A stretch of 64,000 nt of DNA from an uncultured Prevotella sp. (GCA_937898715.1 CALEKA010000020.1:1-64000); one strand, 5' to 3'; counted from the stretch's first letter, positions 51,250-61,571 are shown. The notes: generated from the letters alone by a model not told the origin. Numbers and translations are program-made.

Positions 51250-53769
51250 CTATAAAATCGTAAGTTTGGCAAACTTTACCAAGAGATTCTTTACACCCAC
51301 TTGATCAAATTCCACTTTTACCTTAGCACTATCACCACTTCCTTCTACAGCAAGCACCTTTCCCTCTCCAAATCGATTGTGAGAGACACGTTTTCCTGGT
51401 TCTAAACCTGATACTATAGAAGAATGCGACATAGAGGATGAATTAGAATCGGATGATGATGACGTCTTCTTACGCACAGCCGTCTTGACAAACCCTGCTG
51501 GTGGTGTGATAGGAGCCACACGTTTGGGCACATAGTCTTCACGCGAACGATAGTTGCGTTGCGAGCGATAGCCATCGTTATAATCGACGCCTCGAGCAGT
51601 TGTACCACTATTATAATAGCCATCTCTATTCGAGCTACGACTGCCCTTACCCATTGACGACCTAAAATCATCTTCTGAAGGAGCGCCAAAGAAGTCTTCG
51701 AAATTATTGGATTTCTGACGACTGGAGGCTGCAGAACGTGAATAAGAAGAAGAAGAGAAATTACCACCTGTGGAGGTTGACGCAGTCGTAGAAGGATCAT
51801 CCTCACGCAGCAGATAGGTGTCGTCTATCTCGCTAATAAAAGAGCTTGGGTCGGAAAATTGCAAACTGCCATAGCGATAGCGAGTGTTGGCATAACTCAA
51901 GAAACAATAATCCTTCGCACGCGTTACTGCTACATAGAACAGACGTCGCTCCTCCTCCATCTCTTTGCGATAAAGATGAGCATTGGCATTGGGAAATAGC
52001 TCCTCCTCCATTCCAGTGACGAACACAGCTTGGAATTCCAATCCTTTTGCTGCGTGTACGGTCATAAGCGTGACACGAGGCGAACCATCATCCTTGCTGT
52101 CTGCATCAGAAAGTAGAGAGACAGTTGATAGAAAATCTTCTAACGCTACGCGCTTCTTGCCCTCCTCCTCAAATGCCTCTTTTTCAAGAGACTGTATAGA
52201 GCCGAGAAGTTCATCTACGTTTTCTTGTCGAGCTGTATTCTCAAGCGAGCGTTCACGTGTAAACTCAACGGCTATTCCACTACGGCGTATAATGTCCTTG
52301 ACCAAGACAGACGCAGTGGTTGACTCACTCTGAATACGGAACGAACATATTAATTCGCAGAAACCTGCAATTTTATTGAGTGCGCCCTTGTTAACAGCAA
52401 GATCATACTGCATAGGGTTAGTCGCGACATCCCACATACTCACGCCATGTTCGGCTGCAGCGTTTTGAATCTTCTGAATGGTTGTAGCACCGATACCACG
52501 TGCGGGATAGTTGATTACACGGCGGAACGCCTCTTCATCATGTGGATTGGAGACCAGACGGCAATAAGCTATCACATCCTTGATTTCCTTACGTTGATAG
52601 AAGGAAAGGCCGCCATAGATGCGGTAAGGGATATTATTGCTTTGCAAAGCCTCTTCTATTACACGGCTTTGCGCGTTCGTACGATAAAGTACCGCAATTT
52701 CGCTATATGGTATCTGTTCTCTCCTATGAAGTCCTACTATGTGAGATACCACCTTGCGTGCTTCTTCTTTATCCGTTGCAGCAGAGAAGAGATGTATCGG
52801 CTCTCCTTTATCACCAGCGGAATATACCTTTTTGGGGATTTGTCCCACATTATTGCGTATGATGCAATTGGCAGCTTCTACGATATTCTGCGTAGAACGA
52901 TAGTTGCATTCCAACTTGATAATTCGAGCTGTAGGATATTGTTCTTGAAAAGTCAGGATGTTCGTAATATCAGCACCACGAAAGCCATAAATACTCTGAG
53001 CATCATCTCCTACCACGCAGATGCGCGACTCGGGTGTAGTGAGAAGGGATAAGATGCGATGCTGTGCCATATTCGTATCTTGATACTCGTCTACCAATAT
53101 ATATTGGAATCGCTTCATATAGCGTTCTCGCACATCTGCATGATCGCGAAGCATGAGGAACGTGTTGAGTAGCAGATCGTCAAAGTCCATAGCTCCAGCT
53201 GCATATAGTCTGTGCTGATAGATGGAGTAAATGCGATGCACTTCTCCAAGACTTTCCGATCCGTCGCGACTTCGAATACTACTATCTGAAGCATATACAG
53301 AGGGGACTATAAGATGATTCTTTGCTTCTGATATGCGAGCAGCTACCACATTGGGCTTATAGATTTTATCGTCAAGTTTTAGTTCTTTTACGATGGTTTT
53401 TATCAATGATTTCGAATCAGCAGAATCGTATATGGTATAGTTTTGTGGATACTGAATCACATTGTACTCCATGCGCAGCATACGAGCAAATATACTATGA
53501 AACGTACCGCTCCAGAGTCCTTGTGTGTTTCCTTCTTCACAGATAGTCGAAATACGCGTATTCATCTCTCTTGCTGCCTTATTTGTAAAGGTTAAAGCAA
53601 GAATATTCCAGGGTTTGTATCCATGCTGAAGAAGATATGCTATTTTATAGGTCAGCACACGTGTCTTTCCAGAACCAGCTCCGGCTATCACCAAAGAAGG
53701 TCCATCACAATAAGTCACAGCTTCCAACTGTGACTCGTTCAAATCTGAAGCAAAAGTAGAATTAACCAT
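51250..53769 (-). CDS. pcrA: UvrD/PcrA/Rep-type DNA helicase
   Basis: 839-residue superfamily 1A 3'-5' helicase for repair and replication restart. Motifs: LNESQLEAVT (Q), AGAGSGKTRVLTYKIA (Walker A), LALTFTNKAA, ILVDEYQDTN (Walker B), VVGDDAQSIYGFRGA, and VTLMTVHAAKGLEFQAVFV near the end of the core, then RRLFYVAVTRAKD. After about residue 650 comes a Ser/Tyr/Asn/Arg-rich low-complexity linker (about 660-770) and a Tudor-like C-terminal domain (GKRVSHNRFGEGKVLAVEG) that in PcrA binds RNA polymerase. First gene of a probable three-gene transcript. Confidence 0.95.
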   Translation of the reverse strand: MVNSTFASDLNESQLEAVTYCDGPSLVIAGAGSGKTRVLTYKIAYLLQHGYKPWNILALTFTNKAAREMNTRISTICEEGNTQGLWSGTFHSIFARMLRMEYNVIQYPQNYTIYDSADSKSLIKTIVKELKLDDKIYKPNVVAARISEAKNHLIVPSVYASDSSIRSRDGSESLGEVHRIYSIYQHRLYAAGAMDFDDLLLNTFLMLRDHADVRERYMKRFQYILVDEYQDTNMAQHRILSLLTTPESRICVVGDDAQSIYGFRGADITNILTFQEQYPTARIIKLECNYRSTQNIVEAANCIIRNNVGQIPKKVYSAGDKGEPIHLFSAATDKEEARKVVSHIVGLHRREQIPYSEIAVLYRTNAQSRVIEEALQSNNIPYRIYGGLSFYQRKEIKDVIAYCRLVSNPHDEEAFRRVINYPARGIGATTIQKIQNAAAEHGVSMWDVATNPMQYDLAVNKGALNKIAGFCELICSFRIQSESTTASVLVKDIIRRSGIAVEFTRERSLENTARQENVDELLGSIQSLEKEAFEEEGKKRVALEDFLSTVSLLSDADSKDDGSPRVTLMTVHAAKGLEFQAVFVTGMEEELFPNANAHLYRKEMEEERRLFYVAVTRAKDYCFLSYANTRYRYGSLQFSDPSSFISEIDDTYLLREDDPSTTASTSTGGNFSSSSYSRSAASSRQKSNNFEDFFGAPSEDDFRSSMGKGSRSSNRDGYYNSGTTARGVDYNDGYRSQRNYRSREDYVPKRVAPITPPAGFVKTAVRKKTSSSSDSNSSSMSHSSIVSGLEPGKRVSHNRFGEGKVLAVEGSGDSAKVKVEFDQVGVKNLLVKFAKLTIL

Positions 53770-53860
53770 TGAGCTTTTGTATGTAAATAATAGTTTGAAT
53801 GTTTAGGATTTGAGCACATATGCTCTATCCTCTTTGTAAGCCAACGGCTTTTATTTATCT

Positions 53861-54313
53861 TTAGTTATTATCATTTCCAGTAGTTTTTGACTTTGCATCG
53901 TATTGCAACTTACGTTCATAAAACTGCACCTTTCTGCAAGCTTCGTCAAAATCTTCTTTCACCGAATTATTAGGATTCTGCCGAAGTTGCATGTCAGCTT
54001 TTTGAAGTTCTTGCTGTGCTTGTTGTAAATCTACTGAATCCATTAGTAGAATGGCCTTGTAGCGAGCATCAATAGCTAAGGGGCAGGACTCTCTCATTTG
54101 TTCGATGGTTTCCTTTGCCTCCTTGCATTTACCTTGTGAAAGAAACTTTCGAGCCTTAAGAAGTCTGCCTTGAGCGTCCTTCTCCATGCGTTTACGCTCG
54201 TTACTATAGTTTTCTGTAGGATCTTCACTGCTCGATTTCTTGAAGAGTGAGCAACTTGAAAGAACAATACATCCTATCACGAAGGATAGAAGTATGTGAG
54301 ATATTTGTTTCAT
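53861..54313 (-). CDS. Putative lipoprotein with coiled-coil region
   Basis: 150 residues starting MKQISHILLSFVIGCIVLSSC: a signal peptide with lipobox LSSC, so outer-membrane or surface anchored. The mature part is helical and charged (KRMEKDAQGRLLKARKFL, then LQQAQQELQKADMQL), compatible with a tetratricopeptide-like or coiled-coil domain. I do not recognise a family with certainty. It lies 20 bp after the sugar transferase and is the last gene of the polysaccharide locus, so it could be an assembly factor. Confidence 0.7.
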   Translation of the reverse strand: MKQISHILLSFVIGCIVLSSCSLFKKSSSEDPTENYSNERKRMEKDAQGRLLKARKFLSQGKCKEAKETIEQMRESCPLAIDARYKAILLMDSVDLQQAQQELQKADMQLRQNPNNSVKEDFDEACRKVQFYERKLQYDAKSKTTGNDNN

Positions 54314-54333
54314 CGGTAAACTGTGTGATAGGA

Positions 54334-54957
54334 TTAGAATATGCTTCCTGAAATAATCTTCCAAAAAGTTAGGAGCAGTATCTTAATATTCAAAGTGAGA
54401 GAACGATGCTGCAGATAGTAGAGGTCGAGTTCGAGACGCTTAAGCATCTTTTCTATCGTATCGGTATAGCCATTATAAAGCGTGGCATACGATGTTACAC
54501 CTGGTCTTATCTGATATAGAAGCGTATAACGATCATCGCGTTCCAAAATCTGTTGAATAAAATAGGATCGTTCTGGACGAGGTCCTACAAACGCCATATC
54601 GCCCACGAGCACATTCCAAAGTTGTGGCAGTTCATCCAAATGATGATTACGCAAAAAGCGGCCAACTCTTAAGAGCCGTCCGTCACTTTGAGAGTCGCCA
54701 CAGAGCTGAGGTCCATCGCTTTCTGATTCCGCATTCATTGTACGGAATTTGTAGATATAAAATGGCTTACCGCCCTTGCCTATACGCTCTTGCTTGAACA
54801 GCACTGTTCCGCCATCTTCATATTTGATACTGAGATAACAGATGAGAAACAAAGGAGAGAATACTATCAAGCAAATGAAAGCAATACACATATCCAAAAG
54901 CCGTGTAATGCCATTCATAAAGGGCGACATGCCATCACGAATGCTTTGATATAGCAT
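54334..54957 (-). CDS. Sugar transferase, PglC/WcaJ-type initiating phosphoglycosyl transferase
   Basis: 207 residues; a single N-terminal hydrophobic helix (about 17-45) and the monotopic phosphoglycosyltransferase core. FKQERIGKGGKPFYIYKFRTM (in parts) is the N-terminal signature, and LRNHHLDELPQLWNVLVGDM and FVGPRPE hold the catalytic Asp-Glu pair. Such enzymes attach the first sugar-phosphate to undecaprenyl phosphate. This small PglC/EpsL-like version lacks the N-terminal membrane domain of WcaJ/WbaP. It lies near the 3' end of the locus, while a TagO/WecA-type initiating enzyme is at the 5' end. Confidence 0.92.
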   Translation of the reverse strand: MLYQSIRDGMSPFMNGITRLLDMCIAFICLIVFSPLFLICYLSIKYEDGGTVLFKQERIGKGGKPFYIYKFRTMNAESESDGPQLCGDSQSDGRLLRVGRFLRNHHLDELPQLWNVLVGDMAFVGPRPERSYFIQQILERDDRYTLLYQIRPGVTSYATLYNGYTDTIEKMLKRLELDLYYLQHRSLTLNIKILLLTFWKIISGSIF

Positions 54958-55046
54958 GATGAGTCGTTACTAATTTCTCGCAAAGTTAAGATATTCTTTG
55001 CAATGAAAGGGCATGAGGTAAGGATAAAGTGGTCATTATGCCCATG

Positions 55047-56177
55047 TTACTTGTCACTCTCATGCGCTATATTTCCGCTTAGTATGCGATTGTATACGTT
55101 AATCACGTGCTTCATGTCGAACACTTTTTCAGCTTTTTCTCGACTTGCTTTGCAGAATCTCGTCTTGTCGTCGTCAGAGAGCGACAGATACTTCAGCATA
55201 GCATCGGCTAAGGCTTGTGCATCACGCGGAGGAACAAGATAGCCATTCTTGCCGTTGTCTACAGCTTCGCGGCATCCTGATATGTCGGTCGTGATAATGG
55301 GTTTCCCCGTAGCACAGGCCTCCATCAGCGTGCGGTTCATTCCCTCACCATACGAGGGCAATACCACAACGATGCCTTTACGCCTATATACCTCCTGCAT
55401 ATTGCTTGTAAACCCGATGTACTTCACTATGCCTTTTGCTTCATCAGATTTCACTCTGCTTTCTGGCACACTCTTAGGATAAGACGGATCCATCGCACCG
55501 AGCAACTCTACCTTTACCTCAGGATATTTTTCCTTTACTATAGCAGCAGCTTGTGAGAGTTCTTCGTACCCTTTATCCCAAAGGATTCGGCCTATATATA
55601 GGAATGTGGTATTGTGAGAAGCATTCTCCTGCTTTTGAAATTTATTTACATCTACGCCTTCTCCTCCTCGAAGCATAATGACTTTCTGCATCTTACACAT
55701 ACGGCGTTTTCTGACCACATTCAGATTCTCTTCGTTCAATACCAATAGGTGATCTGTAAATCGAAGTCCGAAACGATAAAGCCCGCGTGCCAATCGAGTC
55801 ATTAGGCTATCGTTGATAAAGATGTAGCCCAATCCACTCAGTAGAGCCGTTGTACGGCAGTGATTGAGTTTCGCCGCGATAGACCCATAGATATTGGGTT
55901 TAATAGTGTAGGTGAATACGAAGTCGGGGCGCTCGCGCTTAAATATCTTGTACATACGCCGGAAGTATCGCAAGTCTTTCAGCGGATTCATAGATGTGCG
56001 CCCCATTCCTACGTGGATGTAACGAACTCCTTGAGGAATGGAAGTGCGCATCTGTTTATCCTCCTTTTCAGGAGCAACAAGCACGACGTCGTGTCCTTCA
56101 TCAACGAGATGGCGAATCACATCACCTCTGAAATTGATGAGTCCCCACAATGTATTATCACAAAATATGATCTTCAT
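55047..56177 (-). CDS. Glycosyltransferase family 4
   Basis: 376-residue GT-B enzyme that transfers an activated sugar to the growing surface glycan. It begins MKIIFCDNTLWGLINFRGDV. The C-terminal domain has GRILWDKGYEELSQAA and EGMNRTLMEACATGKPIITT, the E(x)7E donor-binding motif of GT4. 9-codon longer starts are possible but weak. It follows the second GT4 gene (59-bp gap). Confidence 0.92.
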   Translation of the reverse strand: MKIIFCDNTLWGLINFRGDVIRHLVDEGHDVVLVAPEKEDKQMRTSIPQGVRYIHVGMGRTSMNPLKDLRYFRRMYKIFKRERPDFVFTYTIKPNIYGSIAAKLNHCRTTALLSGLGYIFINDSLMTRLARGLYRFGLRFTDHLLVLNEENLNVVRKRRMCKMQKVIMLRGGEGVDVNKFQKQENASHNTTFLYIGRILWDKGYEELSQAAAIVKEKYPEVKVELLGAMDPSYPKSVPESRVKSDEAKGIVKYIGFTSNMQEVYRRKGIVVVLPSYGEGMNRTLMEACATGKPIITTDISGCREAVDNGKNGYLVPPRDAQALADAMLKYLSLSDDDKTRFCKASREKAEKVFDMKHVINVYNRILSGNIAHESDK

Positions 56178-56236
56178 TATATGCTTTCTATTACGGAGTG
56201 GCATTATGTGTATTCCGAAGAGTGGAAAGTCATCCT

Positions 56237-57346
56237 CTAAATGGTCGTTCCACGCCGTTCTATCAGTTCTTTGTAAAATGTTAGGTAGTGATCCACCATG
56301 TGGTCAATGCTATAGAGTTTCGCTCTTTCTGCACATTTTTCATTCCATGCACGGAGCTCATCGCGGGCCATCATGAAGTGCTGAACTTTAATAGCCAATT
56401 CCGCATCATCGCCCCTTTTAAAGAGCAGTTCTGGAAATTTTACCACATCAGCAAGTCCCTTTACATCTGAAGCCAATACCGCGCGATGGCGCGCCATACC
56501 CTCCACTGCAGCTAAGCCGAAGCCTTCCCAATTGGATGACATTACGCCCAAGTCTGCCACATTCCACAGATCTGCTATATCACTTCTCATACCCAAGAAA
56601 TGCGTTCTTCGTTCCACGCCAAGTTCTCGAGCTAATGCTTCGCATGACACTTGTTTCACACCATATCCAGCAAAAGCCACGTGTACATTCTCAGGCAATC
56701 GCTTCATGGCACGTATCACGCAGGCCTGATCTTTCTGTTCTGTAAATCGCGCCACCTGCAAGAGAAAAAATGCATCTTGAGGAACATTGCCTATCAATTC
56801 TTCCCTACTCTTCTTCTCTTTCAGCTCATCAGCGCGAGGCATCAGTATGCCGTTCTCGATCACGCGGATAGTTACGCTTTTCGGGCAACGCTGCTTCATA
56901 AACTTTGCTGTCGCTTCTGATATGCAGATGACGCCATCATACAAGCCGTAAATCTTTTTGTCAATCCACGAAGTCACACCGTTGCGTGCTCGTGTATTGA
57001 AAGTACTATGCTCAGTTGTGACAAGTACATTCTTCACTTCACCCATTCTGTGTGCCAATGCTGCCCAGTATTGTGAAGGAAACAAATGAGTATGCACCAC
57101 ATCATAACCTTTCAGCCTACAGCGTATGCTCCATATGTTAAGCGGATTATAGCGTCCACCTCTCCTATTAAGCGCATCAATCTTTATCCCTTGCTGTCGC
57201 AATTGCTCCTCAAATGTATCACCAGTTGACTGTAAAAGCAATACATCTGCTTCATGTCCTTTCTCTTTCATCAGAGGCAATGCTTCAATGAGCAATCGCT
57301 CAGCACCACCTACTTCGAGCGCGTTTATGATATGAAGGATTTTCAT
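56237..57346 (-). CDS. Glycosyltransferase family 4
   Basis: 369 residues, GT-B fold. N-terminal MKILHIINALEVGGAERLLI is the acceptor-side GGAE motif; the C-terminal LQVARFTEQKDQACVIRAM and SSNWEGFGLAAVEGMA form the nucleotide-sugar site. The start overlaps the stop of the upstream GT2 gene by 4 bp (ATGA), so the two are translationally coupled. Confidence 0.93.
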   Translation of the reverse strand: MKILHIINALEVGGAERLLIEALPLMKEKGHEADVLLLQSTGDTFEEQLRQQGIKIDALNRRGGRYNPLNIWSIRCRLKGYDVVHTHLFPSQYWAALAHRMGEVKNVLVTTEHSTFNTRARNGVTSWIDKKIYGLYDGVICISEATAKFMKQRCPKSVTIRVIENGILMPRADELKEKKSREELIGNVPQDAFFLLQVARFTEQKDQACVIRAMKRLPENVHVAFAGYGVKQVSCEALARELGVERRTHFLGMRSDIADLWNVADLGVMSSNWEGFGLAAVEGMARHRAVLASDVKGLADVVKFPELLFKRGDDAELAIKVQHFMMARDELRAWNEKCAERAKLYSIDHMVDHYLTFYKELIERRGTTI

Positions 57347-58209
57347 GAGCGTATATCTTTTAGATGTAGCATAAAGCCTATAGGCTTCAATAGTTTCGCA
57401 TAAAAAGGAACTGATAAATCTGACGCGGTGATATGCTTAGGCTTGCAAGCATAGAATCTCCAAAAATTAATCCAAGCACGCAATTTAATGTCAATAGGCA
57501 CGGGAGCATTGCCCATTTCTGCATAGCACAGACACGTGCCATGCCAACTATTCATTCTTACCTTAGTGATTCGTGCCGACAAACCATCGGGCAGGTATTC
57601 GCATAGATAAGTACACTCGTTAAAATAATGCGTCAAGTATTTCTGAGCAATGCGATTGAATAAAAGTGCTTCGGGACAGAATCTCTCACCAGCATATTGA
57701 GGAAATGGGAATTCTTTCATTACGCTCGTTCGTATGACTTCTGCCACGTCACCCTTAATTCTATATTTGTATCTAAAGTCGAGTGCGGTGCAATCTATTC
57801 TGTCAAAAGGCAAATTTCCACCTATTCGTTCGCCGTTAAAGTAATGTTTCATTCCACAAATCACACCAACATTTTCGGAATCAATCGTTTGCTCTTCTCT
57901 CTCCAACTTTTCTATGGAATCGGCTGGGAGTTGGTCGTCGCTATCAATGATAAAGAACCATTTTCCTCTTGCCAACTCTACGCCCTTGTTGACTGCAATG
58001 TGCTTTCCTGCATTGGGCTGCTTGATATAACGTATAGGAAAGAAGTCTTGCTTAAATCCTTCATACACGACTTTCGTATCGTCTGTAGAGCCATCGTCCA
58101 CAATAATCCATTCAAAGTCCTTAGAAGTCTGCTTCCGCAGACTTTCGTAAAGTTTTGGAAGTATATAGGCACGATTGTATGCTGGAGTAAATAAGGTAAA
58201 CTTTATCAT
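57343..58209 (-). CDS. Glycosyltransferase family 2
   Basis: 288-residue GT-A enzyme. MIKFTLFTPAYNRAYILPKL, then WIIVDDGSTDDTKVV (about 32-46) and FFIIDSDDQL with the metal-binding DxD-type DSDD. The start overlaps the stop of the preceding gene by 4 bp (ATGA), which argues against the longer 31-codon extension. It is part of the polysaccharide cluster; sugar specificity cannot be told. Confidence 0.9.
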   Translation of the reverse strand: MIKFTLFTPAYNRAYILPKLYESLRKQTSKDFEWIIVDDGSTDDTKVVYEGFKQDFFPIRYIKQPNAGKHIAVNKGVELARGKWFFIIDSDDQLPADSIEKLEREEQTIDSENVGVICGMKHYFNGERIGGNLPFDRIDCTALDFRYKYRIKGDVAEVIRTSVMKEFPFPQYAGERFCPEALLFNRIAQKYLTHYFNECTYLCEYLPDGLSARITKVRMNSWHGTCLCYAEMGNAPVPIDIKLRAWINFWRFYACKPKHITASDLSVPFYAKLLKPIGFMLHLKDIRS

Positions 58210-59117
58210 AATAAGGGGCGCAATAAGGTTTTCAAACAGAGAATTCTTCGTTTTCCATATATTCGGTATCCACCGCGGATGATATGAAAGCAACGTTGCC
58301 ATCTCTTTTCATGTTCAAAACGGAAAAAGTCGTCAAATATTTCCTTGTTCTCCTTAGAAATTATCGATTCATAATGAGCGACGAAGCTCTTGATAGCTTC
58401 ATAATGCTTCGTGTCAAGTACAGTTTTTCTTCCTTCAAAGAAATGACGAACTCTTTCGCTTAGACTCTTGGCTGTATGTCCCGTGACTGTAGCGTCGTGC
58501 CTACGATAAAGCATTAAGCGTAAGGGCAGATAATGCAATTGCCCGAAAACAGTCGCAGCCAACGTGATTACATGGTCGTGCATGGCCACCACTTGCGGTG
58601 CGTCTTTGCAGATGTCGCGCAAACGTGCATTGAGCATAATAGCACATCCTTGTACACCAGAATTTTGGAATAGCACGTCTTTCACCACGTAGGGGAAACA
58701 CAGCGTAGCATAACCCGATATTTCTTCTTTCTGTGCATTGTATACGTAAGAATTACTATACACGGCTTGGGGCACGTCATTGTTGTATTTCTGAATTTCA
58801 TCCAACATCAATTGAAGCTTATTTTCAAGCCAAATATCATCCTGGTCGCAACACATGCAGAATGGAGCGGTAGAAAGCGTCAGTAAATGCATAAAGTTCT
58901 TAGCAGAACCATGAAATTGCTTCTCATCCTCTACCAACAGAATACGAGTATCCTGTGCTGCGAAGTTACGCACAATCTCAAGCGTCTGATCTGAAGAGCC
59001 ATCATCATGTATGATGAGTTTCCAGTCTTTAAACGTTTGATTTTGCAACGACCGAATTTGTGTTGAAATATATTTTGCCCCATTATAGGTGGCCATGAGT
59101 ATGTCTATTTGAGCCAT
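58206..59117 (-). CDS. Glycosyltransferase family 2
   Basis: 303-residue GT-A enzyme beginning MAQIDILMATYNGAKYISTQ, with IIHDDGSSDQTLEIV (about 34-48) and FCMCCDQDDIWLENKL (the DQDD motif). The DQDD/W form resembles rhamnosyl- and galactosyl-transferases of LPS and capsule loci. It lies 7 bp downstream of the polymerase gene and overlaps the next gene by 4 bp. Confidence 0.92.
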   Translation of the reverse strand: MAQIDILMATYNGAKYISTQIRSLQNQTFKDWKLIIHDDGSSDQTLEIVRNFAAQDTRILLVEDEKQFHGSAKNFMHLLTLSTAPFCMCCDQDDIWLENKLQLMLDEIQKYNNDVPQAVYSNSYVYNAQKEEISGYATLCFPYVVKDVLFQNSGVQGCAIMLNARLRDICKDAPQVVAMHDHVITLAATVFGQLHYLPLRLMLYRRHDATVTGHTAKSLSERVRHFFEGRKTVLDTKHYEAIKSFVAHYESIISKENKEIFDDFFRFEHEKRWQRCFHIIRGGYRIYGKRRILCLKTLLRPLL

Positions 59118-59124
59118 AAGTGCG

Positions 59125-60312
59125 TCACTTTAGTATTGCTATATCATTCCGTTCTTTGCCTATTATGAAGGGGAGTATCGCAAAGATAACGTACTGAATT
59201 GTCATAGAAAGATTTGAAAAGACCAATTCTGCGAAGAATTCCAACATCAAGAGCACAAAGAATATTGTATAGATTATCATCAGCATCTTGTTGCCACTCT
59301 GACTCTTTTTATATAAGAATCCATAAAAGGCACCATAGAAGAGAGAGAATATAAACACGCCAACATTACCAAAATCGATGTAGAATGGATAAAGAATGGT
59401 GTAGGTATTGGCCATATCTGGCACATACACGAATTCGGATAAAACATTGACAGGCTCTGCACAGAGTCCTAACGGATGCCCAATCGCGTAAAAAAAGCGA
59501 AGCACGTGTTCACCGAAATTGATTGCAGAATCAGGCACAGCATAATAGTCAAAGCAGACCATGGCGCTGGTAGTATATAAAGATAGAGATGAAGCTATCC
59601 CTACTTGTTCTCCACTATCTCCCTCACGTGCAACCTGCATGAAGAAACACAATATTAGGAATATGCACAATGCATAAACCATATGCTTCAGCTTGAATAT
59701 GCCACGGCGATATCCCAAATACATTAAAGTAAAGAGCACTGTCAAGAAGCTAATCTTGGCCATCGTTACAAAGGCGGTTAGAAAATTCATAAAGACGACC
59801 AGACCTATTACCCATTTGTTTTTGAAATAAAGCACAACAAACAACAATGTGACGTATGCTAAGCCTGTGGCATAAACTAATGGACCAAAATTAGGGGGTT
59901 GAATGTTATCGTCAAAACCAACAGCCATTACGCGCAAATAGCGAAACATAGTTTCGGGTTCTTCGGTAAAAGCTTTCCATAATAGCATAAACGACATGAG
60001 TGGAACGGCTGTTAATGTGATAGCTACATATACACGCAACACCATGCGATTGGGCTCTCTTTGAGCAGATGTAGATAAAGGCGTTTTCCAAGCAGCCCAC
60101 ATAGAAGCCACAACGAATCCAACTAACCACAATGAAAGAGAAAGCGGAAAATCATGACATATAGGGAAGAAGTCGTTAGGTACGACATAGTACATCGCTA
60201 TAATGGCAACCCATATCCCAGGTCCTGCCACGCAAGGAGCAAATATGTCTCTGGCCACGTACCATCCAAGAGCGGTGAGTAAAACGGCCAGTAGCATTAC
60301 CATCAACAACAT
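59125..60312 (-). CDS. O-antigen/capsule polymerase (Wzy-like)
   Basis: 395-residue integral membrane protein with about ten hydrophobic helices, polar loops and no cytoplasmic enzyme domain. The large loop near YAVPDSAINFGEHVLRFFYA and the following helices match oligosaccharide repeat-unit polymerases. Polymerases are very divergent, so the call rests mainly on topology and on its position between flippase and glycosyltransferase genes. Its start overlaps the flippase stop by 10 bp. Confidence 0.8.
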   Translation of the reverse strand: MLLMVMLLAVLLTALGWYVARDIFAPCVAGPGIWVAIIAMYYVVPNDFFPICHDFPLSLSLWLVGFVVASMWAAWKTPLSTSAQREPNRMVLRVYVAITLTAVPLMSFMLLWKAFTEEPETMFRYLRVMAVGFDDNIQPPNFGPLVYATGLAYVTLLFVVLYFKNKWVIGLVVFMNFLTAFVTMAKISFLTVLFTLMYLGYRRGIFKLKHMVYALCIFLILCFFMQVAREGDSGEQVGIASSLSLYTTSAMVCFDYYAVPDSAINFGEHVLRFFYAIGHPLGLCAEPVNVLSEFVYVPDMANTYTILYPFYIDFGNVGVFIFSLFYGAFYGFLYKKSQSGNKMLMIIYTIFFVLLMLEFFAELVFSNLSMTIQYVIFAILPFIIGKERNDIAILK

Positions 60313-61571
60313 ACGTTCTTATATTTATTAAAGTTGTATACCATTAGTGTCATGACGAGCACTTCTGTCAACGTCACGACAATACTTGCACCGAGACCTT
60401 TCAGCCAGGGCGTGAGCACAAACATCATTAGGATGGAGCATGCAGCGGCTATCACGTAGACATTGCGAAAGGCTTTGCTTGTCTGCTTGTTGCCTAATGC
60501 TACGAGACCCATTTGTCCATACACGCCACCTATACCTATTGCTATGGGAGCTATGGCCATGATATAGAGGTAATCTTGTATACCTGCATAGTCCTTGCCC
60601 AATACGTAAGGGAGTAAGGGACCACCCAAGAATAAAGCCATTCCTGCTAAAATCATTACGCTGACTACTAATAGACGCACCTGACGGAATAGTCTTTGAG
60701 CCTGCTCTTTACACTGAATAGCCAAAGCGCTTATTTTCGGGAAAAACACTTGGTTGAGCGGCACATAGAGCAAAAAACAGAGCGCACGCATAATGCGGTC
60801 AGCAGACGTGTAACGCCCCATTTCTTCTGTGGTACAATAGAATCCCAAGATAATCACTACTAATTGCGTATAAGCACTTGTTGAGGCTGTGGAGAGGAAT
60901 AAAGGGAAACTCTCACTGAGTTCCACTCGTGCCCCCTTACAAGTTGGAGCGATCCACTTTACCAAATGCCTCTGATAGAGATAAACATTGGAGATAACCG
61001 CTGTGCTTACAAATACGAGAGCTTGCAAGAGCGCTGCCAGCACGTAGTCGTCGTTCTGCTTTACAAAGATGAATATCAAGGGCAAGACAATGATTTTGGA
61101 GAGCGTGTTCATCACCGAGAACATTCTTACCTTTCCTATGCCCTGGAAAAACCACATGAAAGTAAATGTATTTCCTACCACCATGGGCCAAGTTGCAAGA
61201 ATCGCTTTGCTATAAAGTTGGAACGTGGGGACTACAAGCAACAAGATACCAAGCACAGCGCTTGAAGCAAGCAGCAACAATGATTTGGCTAATACTACAT
61301 TCCAGAATATGCTGTTCCTTTCCCTTTCATTATCTTTTACTTGCGCGATGCGTTTCGTTGCGCTAAGGTTGAACCCGAAGTCTACCACCAACACCAAATA
61401 TTGGATAACGGAAAGGGAAAATCCCACATAGCCATAGCCGCTTGCGCCCAACTTGATCATCAAATAGGGCATCACGAACAGAGGGAGCAATTGATTGACT
61501 CCTTGCAAGAGCATCAAGTAGAGTGCATCTACAAGTTCGTGTTTATTGTCTTTTATATTTCCTGCTATCAC
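60303..61571 (-). CDS. Lipid-linked oligosaccharide flippase (Wzx-like)
   Basis: 422-residue membrane protein with about twelve helices, of the MATE-like polysaccharide-export family. It flips undecaprenyl-linked repeat units to the periplasmic face. N-terminal ALYLMLLQGVNQLLPLFVMPYL is typical of the family, as is the central ADRIMRALCFLLYVPLNQVFFP. It is followed by the polymerase gene with overlap, as expected of a Wzx/Wzy pathway. Confidence 0.9.
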   Translation of the reverse strand: MIAGNIKDNKHELVDALYLMLLQGVNQLLPLFVMPYLMIKLGASGYGYVGFSLSVIQYLVLVVDFGFNLSATKRIAQVKDNERERNSIFWNVVLAKSLLLLASSAVLGILLLVVPTFQLYSKAILATWPMVVGNTFTFMWFFQGIGKVRMFSVMNTLSKIIVLPLIFIFVKQNDDYVLAALLQALVFVSTAVISNVYLYQRHLVKWIAPTCKGARVELSESFPLFLSTASTSAYTQLVVIILGFYCTTEEMGRYTSADRIMRALCFLLYVPLNQVFFPKISALAIQCKEQAQRLFRQVRLLVVSVMILAGMALFLGGPLLPYVLGKDYAGIQDYLYIMAIAPIAIGIGGVYGQMGLVALGNKQTSKAFRNVYVIAAACSILMMFVLTPWLKGLGASIVVTLTEVLVMTLMVYNFNKYKNVCC

